In this document: positions 1 to 4,797 of the stretch, in pieces
Position numbering within the stretch: the first letter of the stretch is position 1
How the letters are laid out: each line of letters begins with the position of its first letter
NCBI GenBank assembly: GCA_002338885.1
Contig: DDJI01000103.1
Location: 1-7,464 of the forward strand
DNA length: 7,464 nucleotides
From: Ruminococcus sp. UBA1828
GTDB taxonomy: Bacteria; Bacillota; Clostridia; Oscillospirales; Ruminococcaceae
Direction of reading: 5' to 3'
Notes under the pieces: model-generated
The model's database searches: none
What the model was told of the DNA's origin: nothing
The model's input: the letters and a program-made list of their open reading frames with translations, nothing else
Translations under genes and position numbers: made by a program

Positions 1-12
1 GTATAAACAATT

Positions 13-1107
13 ATGAAATTAGGAATCGTCGGACTTCCTAACGTGGGCAAGAGCACGCTCTTTAACGCTCTTACAAACGCCGGTGCGGAATCCGCAAACT
101 ATCCTTTTTGCACCATTGAGCCAAACGTTGGCGTGGTGTCTGTGCCGGATGAAAGACTTGAAAAGCTCGCACAGATGTATAACCCCACAAAGTTTACCCC
201 TGCAACGCTTGAGTTTGTAGACATCGCAGGCCTTGTAAAAGGCGCGTCAAAGGGCGAGGGGCTTGGGAATAAGTTTCTTGCGAATATTCGGGAGTGCGAC
301 GCGATAATCCACGTTGTAAGGTGCTTTGAGTCTGATGATATAATCCATGTAGAGGGCTCGGTTGACCCTGCGAGAGATATAGAAACCATCAACTTAGAGC
401 TTATTTTTGCCGACCTTGAAGTTCTCGAGCGCAGGCTTGATAAAGCCAAAAAGATGATAAAGGGCGATAAAAAGTATCAGGCGGATATAGACGTGACAGA
501 AGGCCTCATCGAGCACCTTACAAACGGCAAGCCTGCAAGGAGCTATCCGTTTACCGATGACGAGAGGGAAATGATAAAATCAACTCCGCTGCTGTCTCAA
601 AAGCCGGTCATATACGCCGCCAATCTCAGCGATGACGATTTCAGAAACAACATCGAAACCAACACCCACTATCAGGCCGTCGAAAAGATTGCCGCTGATG
701 AAGGCTCGGCTGTGCTGCCTATTTGTGCGCAGATAGAGGCGGAGCTTGCCGACATGTCTGAGGAAGATAAGAAGATGTTCCTTGCCGACCTCGGACTTGA
801 GGTTTCGGGACTTGACAGAGTCATAAAGGAAGGATACGCACTTTTGGGCCTTATATCGTTTTTGACCGCCGGAAAGGATGAGTGCAGAGCCTGGACCATT
901 AAAAACGGCACAAAAGCTCCTCAGGCGGCGGGAAAAATCCACTCTGACTTTGAGAGGGGATTCATTCGCGCGGAAGTTGTTGCTTTTTCCGACCTTGAAG
1001 CATGCGGTTCGATGGCTGCGGCAAGGGAAAAGGGCCTTGTGCGCTCAGAGGGAAAAGATTACGTCATGAGAGACGGCGATGTCGTTCTCTTCAGATTTAA
1101 CGTGTGA
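13..1107 (+). CDS. ychF: Redox-regulated P-loop ATPase/GTPase YchF (OLA1 family)
   Basis: Translation factor-class (TRAFAC) P-loop NTPase of the Obg/YchF family, cytosolic. Family members bind ribosomes and prefer ATP over GTP. The protein has 364 residues, the usual family length. Visible in order: the family N-terminus with P-loop GLPNVGKST at residues 7-15; switch II DIAGLVKGASKGEGLGN at 70-86, with Leu74 after DxxG in place of the catalytic Gln (a 'HAS' NTPase); a helical hairpin insert around 125-170; a G4-like NLSD at 204-207 that lacks the Lys of NKxD, consistent with relaxed guanine specificity; and a C-terminal TGS domain from about 278 to 361 (FLTAGKDECRAWTI, then HSDFERGFIRAEVV). 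The start is fixed by the conserved MKLGIVGLPNVGKS. No purine-rich Shine-Dalgarno is visible in the 12 available upstream bases. A strong terminator follows 14 nt after the stop, and the gene converges on gap. Confidence 0.97.
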   Translation: MKLGIVGLPNVGKSTLFNALTNAGAESANYPFCTIEPNVGVVSVPDERLEKLAQMYNPTKFTPATLEFVDIAGLVKGASKGEGLGNKFLANIRECDAIIHVVRCFESDDIIHVEGSVDPARDIETINLELIFADLEVLERRLDKAKKMIKGDKKYQADIDVTEGLIEHLTNGKPARSYPFTDDEREMIKSTPLLSQKPVIYAANLSDDDFRNNIETNTHYQAVEKIAADEGSAVLPICAQIEAELADMSEEDKKMFLADLGLEVSGLDRVIKEGYALLGLISFLTAGKDECRAWTIKNGTKAPQAAGKIHSDFERGFIRAEVVAFSDLEACGSMAAAREKGLVRSEGKDYVMRDGDVVLFRFNV

Positions 1108-1121
1108 TTGTTCGATGCTTG

Positions 1122-1150
1122 TCCGGCGGCTTATGCTGCCGGATTTTTTT
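1122..1150 (+). terminator. Rho-independent terminator of ychF
   Basis: The arms TCCGGCGGC (1122-1130) and GCTGCCGGA (1135-1143) form a 9-bp stem with one G-U wobble, closed by a TTAT loop and followed by seven Ts (1144-1150). It starts 14 nt after the ychF stop. The T-run is on the + strand only, so it serves ychF. Confidence 0.93.
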
Positions 1151-1170
1151 GTGTGTACACGTGTGCACAT
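1150..1170. other. Alternating purine-pyrimidine tract between convergent terminators
   Basis: All 21 bases alternate strictly between pyrimidine and purine, mostly as GT/AC dinucleotide steps with one CG and one GC step. Within it, 1153-1168 (GTGTACACGTGTGCAC) is an imperfect 16-bp palindrome with a perfect ACACGTGT core. Such tracts can adopt left-handed Z-DNA under negative supercoiling. No function is established here. The tract begins at the last T of the ychF terminator and ends 25 nt before the gap terminator. Confidence 0.6.
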
Positions 1171-1194
1171 TTTTGTAAAAGAGAATAAGGGCAT

Positions 1195-1228
1195 AAAAAC
1201 GCCGCTCCCGAAAATTTCGGAAGCGGCG
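1195..1228 (-). terminator. Rho-independent terminator of gap
   Basis: Read on the minus strand, an arm CGCCGCTTCCG pairs with CGGGAGCGGCG (plus strand 1218-1228 and 1200-1210), extended by one or two A-T pairs around a short AT loop, then runs into TTTTT (A-run at 1195-1199 on the plus strand). Position 1207/1221 forms a G-U wobble in the minus-strand transcript but an A-C mismatch in the plus-strand one. Together with the T-run this orients the terminator toward gap. It begins 43 nt beyond the gap stop codon. Confidence 0.92.
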
Positions 1229-1271
1229 CGTGCTTTGTGAACTTGAAATTTCTTAGAAACTTCTTTTAAAA

Positions 1272-2339
1272 TTAAAGCTCTGCAAAGTACTTGATTGTTC
1301 TGACCATCTGGCTGGTGTAGGAGTTCTCGTTGTCGTACCAAGAAACAACCTGTACCTGATACAGATCCTCGTCGATCTTAGCAACCATGGTCTGTGTTGC
1401 ATCGAAGAGTGAACCGTATCTCATACCGATAACGTCGGAAGAAACGATAGGATCCTCGTTGTAGCCATAGGACTCGGAAGCAGCAGCCTTCATAGCAGCG
1501 TTGATGCCTTCCTTGGTGATGTCCTTGCCCTTAACAACAGCGGTGAGGATGGTGGTAGAACCTGTGGGAACGGGAACTCTCTGAGCAGAGCCTATGAGCT
1601 TGCCGTTGAGCTCGGGGATAACAAGTCCGATTGCCTTAGCAGCACCGGTGGAGTTAGGAACGATGTTAGCAGCACCTGCTCTTGCACGACGAAGGTCGCC
1701 CTTGCGGTGAGGACCGTCAAGGATCATCTGGTCGCCGGTGTAAGCGTGAATGGTGGACATGATACCGCTCTGAATGGGAGCGTAATCATTAAGAGCCTTA
1801 GCCATGGGAGCAAGGCAGTTTGTTGTGCAGGATGCAGCGGAAATAATGGTGTCATCCTTTGTAAGAGTCTTCTCGTTTACGCTGTAAACGATAGTGGGAA
1901 GATCGTTTCCTGCGGGAGCAGAGATAACAACCTTCTTAGCGCCGGCATCGATGTGAGCCTGGCTCTTAGCCTTTGAGCAGTAGAAGCCTGTGCACTCCAA
2001 AACTACGTCAACACCAAGCTCGCCCCAAGGAAGCTCCTTAGCGTTGGGCTTAGCATAGATAGTGATCTCCTTGCCGTCAACTATGATAGCTCCGGGAGTA
2101 ACAACGGTCTTGCCATCCTCAGCGTATACTGCGGGCTTGCAGTCTACAGTGTGAGTATGCTCGCCGATCTTTCCGCAATAGCCGCCCTGAGCGGTATCGT
2201 ACTTGAGAAGATGAGCAAGCATCTCAGGCTTTGTGAGGTCGTTGATAGCTACTATTTCGTAGCCCTCAGCGCCGAACATCTGCCTGAAAGCAAGACGGCC
2301 GATTCTGCCGAAACCATTGATTGCAACTTTAACTGACAT
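1272..2339 (-). CDS. gap: Glyceraldehyde-3-phosphate dehydrogenase, type I (NAD-type)
   Basis: Cytosolic glycolytic enzyme that oxidises glyceraldehyde-3-phosphate to 1,3-bisphosphoglycerate with NAD+ and phosphate; it works as a tetramer. The 355 residues show the Rossmann motif INGFGRIGR (7-15), the NAD-selecting Asp34 in AINDL, the catalytic centre SAASCTTNC with Cys171, the general base His198 in [10 protein letters not shown], the S-loop [26 protein letters not shown], and Arg254 in [10 protein letters not shown]. It is about 20 residues longer than the roughly 335-residue norm. The extra length lies between YDT (47-49) and VDGKEI (88-93). The start is Met at 2339: GGAGGT sits 7 nt upstream, and the in-frame ATG five codons earlier overlaps that ribosome site. 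Codon choice is strongly restricted (AAG, GCA, CTC/CTT, ATC, GGA), as expected for a highly expressed gene. It is divergent from the fab operon and convergent with ychF. Confidence 0.97.
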   Translation of the reverse strand: MSVKVAINGFGRIGRLAFRQMFGAEGYEIVAINDLTKPEMLAHLLKYDTAQGGYCGKIGEHTHTVDCKPAVYAEDGKTVVTPGAIIVDGKEITIYAKPNAKELPWGELGVDVVLECTGFYCSKAKSQAHIDAGAKKVVISAPAGNDLPTIVYSVNEKTLTKDDTIISAASCTTNCLAPMAKALNDYAPIQSGIMSTIHAYTGDQMILDGPHRKGDLRRARAGAANIVPNSTGAAKAIGLVIPELNGKLIGSAQRVPVPTGSTTILTAVVKGKDITKEGINAAMKAAASESYGYNEDPIVSSDVIGMRYGSLFDATQTMVAKIDEDLYQVQVVSWYDNENSYTSQMVRTIKYFAEL

Positions 2340-2346
2340 ATTAAAA

Positions 2347-2352
2347 ACCTCC
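2347..2352 (-). promoter_or_regulatory. Shine-Dalgarno site of gap
   Basis: Minus-strand GGAGGT lies 7 nt before the ATG at 2339. It decides the start, because the upstream in-frame ATG at 2354 lies inside this site and would add only five residues (MEVFN) not seen in the family. Confidence 0.9.
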
Positions 2353-2375
2353 ATAGTGTTTTTTATGCATCTATT

Positions 2376-2404
2376 ATTGTATACTATTAAGATTTTATTT
2401 GCAA
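2376..2404 (-). promoter_or_regulatory. Predicted sigma-A promoter of gap
   Basis: On the minus strand, -35 TTGCAA (2399-2404) and -10 TACAAT (2376-2381, 5 of 6 to TATAAT) are separated by exactly 17 nt in an AT-rich spacer. Transcription would begin near 2369, giving a leader of about 30 nt with GGAGGT. The -10 box is convincing, the -35 box moderate (4 of 6). Confidence 0.65.
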
Positions 2405-2416
2405 GTACTTCAACAA
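2399..2416. promoter_or_regulatory. Rex-like imperfect dyad over gap -35
   Basis: TTGCAAGTACTTCAACAA has an AAGTACTT palindromic core flanked by TTG on one side and CAA on the other with a one-base offset. Compared with the clostridial Rex consensus TTGTTAANNNNTTAACAA, 10 of 14 fixed positions agree; the right half (TCAACAA) matches 6 of 7. It covers the -35 box of gap. Rex, the NADH-sensing repressor, is known to control gap in several Firmicutes, so the location is plausible, but the match is weak and no rex gene is in view. Confidence 0.2.
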
Positions 2417-2496
2417 AAAAATGTATGTAATGCGCATGACACCTTTTTGTTTACTTGTATTTTACGCGCACTTTGTTTAAATATCTATACTTTAAT

Positions 2497-2524
2497 TTGA
2501 AAAATAAGATTTAATATTTATAAA
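2497..2524 (+). promoter_or_regulatory. Predicted sigma-A promoter of the fab operon
   Basis: -35 TTGAAA (2497-2502, 5 of 6) and -10 TATAAA (2519-2524, 5 of 6) are 16 nt apart. Transcription would start near 2531, leaving a leader of about 210 nt before acpP. A second TATAAA at 2533-2538 lacks a good -35 partner. I see no better promoter between here and the acpP start. Confidence 0.5.
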
Positions 2525-2556
2525 TTACATTATATAAAGCTGAACTGACGTTGCCG

Positions 2557-2667
2557 ATGCAGGATAAAAATTGGGAAATAATCGTTCTGGAACGCTGCGG
2601 GAACTCTCAGGGAATTTACAAGGAACAGTATACAGATATAATAGTTAACGATAAGCCGCAAACGTAG
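2557..2667 (+). other. Unassigned 36-codon reading frame in the acpP leader
   Basis: ATG at 2557 opens a frame of 36 codons ending in TAG at 2665-2667 (peptide begins MQDKNWEIIVLERCGN and ends DIIVNDKPQT). The frame is open back to 2524. Codon choice is similar to the real genes, but no Shine-Dalgarno precedes the ATG or the TTG two codons earlier. I recognise no family. After the TAG the same frame is open through to acpP. It may be a leader peptide, a decayed gene end, or chance. Confidence 0.2.
2589..2632 (+). repeat. Four GGAA boxes phased at 11 nt
   Basis: GGAA occurs at 2589, 2600, 2611 and 2622, each exactly 11 nt after the last. The first two 11-mers (GGAACGCTGCG and GGAACTCTCAG) agree at 8 positions, and the second and third agree at 7. 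The spacing is close to one helical turn of DNA. It is a degenerate tandem array at best and could be chance in purine-rich sequence. Confidence 0.35.
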
Positions 2668-2728
2668 CTTTTGGCGCATGCTTATGAGCGCGCAATAAAA
2701 GAGATGTTTTGGCTTGAGAATATTTATT

Positions 2729-2734
2729 GGAGGA
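2729..2734 (+). promoter_or_regulatory. Shine-Dalgarno site of acpP
   Basis: GGAGGA lies 8 nt before the ATG at 2743. It decides the start: the frame is also open from a TTG at 2671, but that codon has no ribosome site and the extra 24 residues do not resemble the acyl carrier protein family. Confidence 0.92.
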
Positions 2735-2742
2735 ATTTAATT

Positions 2743-2964
2743 ATGTACTTTGACGCAATTGCTAAAATTATCGCTGAGCGCACCGGATGCGACGTAGAGG
2801 ACATCAAGCCGGAGAGCAAGTTCTCAGAGCTGGGAATCGACTCTTTGGACACTGTTGAGCTTTTGATGAGCCTTGAGGATGAAATCGGAATCGAAATAGA
2901 GCTTGACCGCAAGGTAGAGACCGTTGACGATCTCGACAAGTTCATTCAGAGCAAGCAGGGATAA
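2743..2964 (+). CDS. acpP: Acyl carrier protein
   Basis: Small acidic carrier that holds the growing acyl chain on a 4'-phosphopantetheine arm during type II fatty acid synthesis; cytosolic. At 73 residues it matches the usual length (about 75-80). The four-helix fold is readable: helix I from 2 to 15, the attachment motif [10 protein letters not shown] with Ser34 as the pantetheinylated residue, acidic helix II (the recognition helix) running through [14 protein letters not shown], and C-terminal helix around [11 protein letters not shown]. The Ala or Gly usually before DSL is Ile here (GIDSL), which is also seen in the family. It is first in the operon, with a strong ribosome site, as expected for the most abundant product. 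Four nt separate its stop from the fabK start. Confidence 0.96.
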   Translation: MYFDAIAKIIAERTGCDVEDIKPESKFSELGIDSLDTVELLMSLEDEIGIEIELDRKVETVDDLDKFIQSKQG

Positions 2965-2968
2965 GTTC

Positions 2969-3913
2969 ATGATTAAGTCAGAGATTTGCCAGATGCTGGG
3001 TATAAAGTACCCGGTCTTTCAGGGTGGCATGGCTTGGATCGCTGACGGCAAATTGGCCGCTGCTGTATCAAATGGCGGCGGCCTCGGCATTATTGCTGCC
3101 GGCAACGCTCCTGGCGAATATGTCAGAGAACAAATTAAGATTGCAAAATCGCTCACCGATAAGCCTATCGGTGTAAACATAATGCTCATGAGCCCCAGCG
3201 TAGACGAGGTGGCTGAGGTAGTCACCGAAGAAAAGGTTGAGGTTGTGACAACAGGCGCGGGAAACCCGTCTAAGTATATGAAGGCGTGGCAGGAAGTCGG
3301 CATAAAGGTCATACCGGTAGTCGCTTCGGTCGGCATGGCTAAGCTTATGACAAGACTCGGCGCATCTGCCCTTATTGCAGAGGGCGGAGAGAGCGGAGGT
3401 CACGTAGGAGAGCTGACAACAATGGTTTTGGTGCCGCAGGTTTGCGACGCGACAACCCTGCCCGTAATTGCAGCCGGAGGCATAGCTGACGGCAGAGGCG
3501 TTGCAGCTGCGTTTATGCTCGGCGCATGCGGAGTCCAGATGGGCACAAGATTTTTGTGCGCCGAGGAGTGCTCCGTAAGCGATGTATATAAGGAAAAGAT
3601 AATCAAAGCCAACGACCTTTGCACAATGGTAACGGGCAAGCGCCTCGGACACCCCGTCCGCAGCCTTCGCACGCCGTTCACGAGGGAGTATTTCAAGGCT
3701 GAGTACAGCACAATGCCCGATGATGAGCTTGAGGCTTTGGCGTCGGGAGCGCTCCGCCGTGCCGCAAAGGACGGAGATACCGAACACGGCTGCTTCCTCG
3801 CGGGACAGATAGCCGCAATGGTTAAAAAGGAGCAGCCTGCTGCTGAAATTATAAAGGAAGTAATGGAGGAGGCAGAGCCTATCCTTCTGAGGGCACCGCA
3901 ATGGGTAGAATAG
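2969..3913 (+). CDS. fabK: Enoyl-ACP reductase II, FMN-dependent (FabK)
   Basis: Flavoenzyme that reduces trans-2-enoyl-ACP to acyl-ACP with NAD(P)H, the last step of each elongation cycle. It belongs to the nitronate monooxygenase/2-nitropropane dioxygenase TIM-barrel family and is unrelated to FabI. The 314 residues show the family start LGIKYPVFQGGMAWIAD (10-26), SNGGGLGIIAAGN (34-46), GVNIML (68-73), the signature EGGESGGHVGELTTMVLVPQV with the conserved His145, and the FMN-phosphate region AAGGIADGRGVAAAFMLGACGVQMGTRFL (168-196). The start at 2969 is chosen because family proteins begin a few residues before the LGIKYP motif and AGGGA within the acpP end lies 7 nt upstream. Operon context (acpP, fabD, fabG, fabF) favours FabK over a catabolic nitronate monooxygenase. 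It overlaps fabD by 13 nt. Confidence 0.95.
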   Translation: MIKSEICQMLGIKYPVFQGGMAWIADGKLAAAVSNGGGLGIIAAGNAPGEYVREQIKIAKSLTDKPIGVNIMLMSPSVDEVAEVVTEEKVEVVTTGAGNPSKYMKAWQEVGIKVIPVVASVGMAKLMTRLGASALIAEGGESGGHVGELTTMVLVPQVCDATTLPVIAAGGIADGRGVAAAFMLGACGVQMGTRFLCAEECSVSDVYKEKIIKANDLCTMVTGKRLGHPVRSLRTPFTREYFKAEYSTMPDDELEALASGALRRAAKDGDTEHGCFLAGQIAAMVKKEQPAAEIIKEVMEEAEPILLRAPQWVE

Positions 3914-4797
3914 CATTTGTATTTTCAGGTCAGGGAGACCAGTATCCCGGAATGGGAAAGAACCTCGTTGAAAAGTACCCCACAGCCGCAAGGATATTTG
4001 AAATGTGCGACAGCATACGCCCCGGCACGTCAAAGATGTGCTTTGAGGGAACAGAGGACAAGCTGAAACAGACCGCAAACACTCAGCCCTGCCTTTTTGC
4101 ACTTGAGCTTGCCGCCGCATCTGTTCTCGCCGAAAAAGGCGTGAAGCCGGAGGCTGCCGCCGGATTTTCACTGGGCGAAGTCACGGCTGTCACATTTGCG
4201 GGCATATTCGACAGTGAAACAGGCTTTAAGCTTGTGTGCAAGCGCGGCGAGCTTATGCAGCGCGAGTCTGAAAAGTTCGATGCCGCAATGGCTGCCGTAG
4301 TAAAACTCACTCCCGAACAGGTTATCGACGTTTGCAAGAACTACAGCGATATATACCCCGTAAACTTCAACTGCCCCGGACAGGTCAGCGTGTCGGGCGC
4401 GGCGGAATCGATGCCGAGCTTCTTTGCCGATGTAAAGGCTGCGGGCGGAAAAGCAATTCCGCTCAAGGTCAGGGGAGCTTTCCATTCTCCCATGATGAAA
4501 GACGCGGCAAAGGACTTTGAGACGGAGCTTAAATCTGTAAAGATGGGCAAGCCCACTCTCACTGTGTATTCCGATATGACGGCATCCCCCTATACCGACG
4601 ACGTTGTTAATCTGCTTTCAAATCAGATATGCAGTCCGGTTCAGTGGGAAAGGGCAGTGAGAAATATGATAGCGTCCGGAATCGATACGTTTGTAGAGAT
4701 AGGCCCCGGCAAGACTCTTTGCAATATGATAAGAAAAATAGATGCCGAGGTTAAGACGTATTCGACCGAAGAGTATCTGGCGGAGGTAGAAGCATGA
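3901..4797 (+). CDS. fabD: Malonyl-CoA:ACP transacylase
   Basis: Transfers malonyl from CoA to the ACP thiol, supplying the extender unit. The 298 residues are close to the family's usual length (about 310). Visible are the N-terminal FVFSGQGDQYPGMGKNL with the oxyanion-hole Gln11, the nucleophile elbow GFSLGE with Ser90, Arg115 in CKRGELMQ that binds the malonyl carboxylate, the catalytic His195 in GAFHSPMM, and the late motif FVEIGPGKTL (265-274). The usual His before the nucleophile (GHSLGEY) is Phe89 here and the Tyr after the elbow Glu is Val94. Both are substitutions next to, not in, the catalytic dyad. The start ATG lies inside the last codons of fabK with TGAGGG 7 nt upstream. The stop overlaps the fabG start. 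Confidence 0.96.
   Translation: MGRIAFVFSGQGDQYPGMGKNLVEKYPTAARIFEMCDSIRPGTSKMCFEGTEDKLKQTANTQPCLFALELAAASVLAEKGVKPEAAAGFSLGEVTAVTFAGIFDSETGFKLVCKRGELMQRESEKFDAAMAAVVKLTPEQVIDVCKNYSDIYPVNFNCPGQVSVSGAAESMPSFFADVKAAGGKAIPLKVRGAFHSPMMKDAAKDFETELKSVKMGKPTLTVYSDMTASPYTDDVVNLLSNQICSPVQWERAVRNMIASGIDTFVEIGPGKTLCNMIRKIDAEVKTYSTEEYLAEVEA

Larger units (their letters stand above)
2340..2742. other. Divergent gap/fab intergenic region
   Basis: This 403-nt stretch between the divergent gap and acpP starts has two parts. From 2340 to about 2540 it is very AT-rich and holds the gap ribosome site, the gap promoter, a Rex-like dyad at 2399-2416, a perfect ATGCGCAT palindrome at 2430-2437, a TTTGTTTA direct repeat (2446-2453 and 2472-2479), and the proposed fab promoter. 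From about 2541 to 2742 the base composition resembles coding or structured RNA. That part contains a short unassigned reading frame, an 11-nt phased GGAA series and the acpP ribosome site. I see no tRNA, no fabT or fabH remnant that I can recognise, and no palindrome of the FabT (TTTGA-N-TCAAA) or FapR type. Confidence 0.8.
2532..2742 (+). promoter_or_regulatory. Long putative 5' leader of the acpP-fab operon
   Basis: If the 2497-2524 promoter is right, about 210 nt are transcribed before acpP. Visible elements are a CGTTC-TG-GAACG dyad (2583-2594), four GGAA boxes at 11-nt spacing (2589-2625), possible pairing of CTTTT (2668-2672) with AAAAG (2697-2701) around GC-rich segments, and the acpP Shine-Dalgarno. 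No T-run terminator that would indicate attenuation is present, and I recognise no known riboswitch or T-box consensus. The leader function, if any, is unknown. Confidence 0.35.

Noticed and set aside
2485..2505. FabT operator-like sequence near CTTTAATTTGAAAA
   Set aside because: A FabT site needs inverted TTTGA and TCAAA half-sites. Only one TTTGA is present and no TCAAA partner lies at the right distance.
2533..2681. Short hydrophobic minus-strand frame (begins [14 protein letters not shown]) in the acpP leader, a possible toxin-like peptide
   Set aside because: No ribosome site or promoter is evident and the frame is antisense to the proposed leader. Hydrophobic residues arise easily from the complement of A-rich sequence.
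2668..2701. Hairpin CTTTT...AAAAG in the leader as an attenuator or terminator
   Set aside because: The stem is interrupted by unmatched bases and is not followed by a T-run on the plus strand, so it cannot act as an intrinsic terminator for the operon.
2671..2742. N-terminal extension of acpP from a TTG at 2671
   Set aside because: The GGAGGA at 2729-2734 correctly serves the ATG at 2743, and the 73-residue product from there has the normal length and start for an acyl carrier protein.
2969..3913. Catabolic nitronate monooxygenase as the identity of the FMN enzyme
   Set aside because: The family is shared, but the location between acpP and fabD and the overall length and motifs fit FabK, the enoyl-ACP reductase.
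3068..4171. A 367-codon open frame on the minus strand across fabK and fabD
   Set aside because: It lies wholly antisense to two conserved, motif-complete genes and has an unusual Cys/Arg/Ser-rich composition with no recognisable domain. It is a shadow created by the codon usage of the plus-strand genes.
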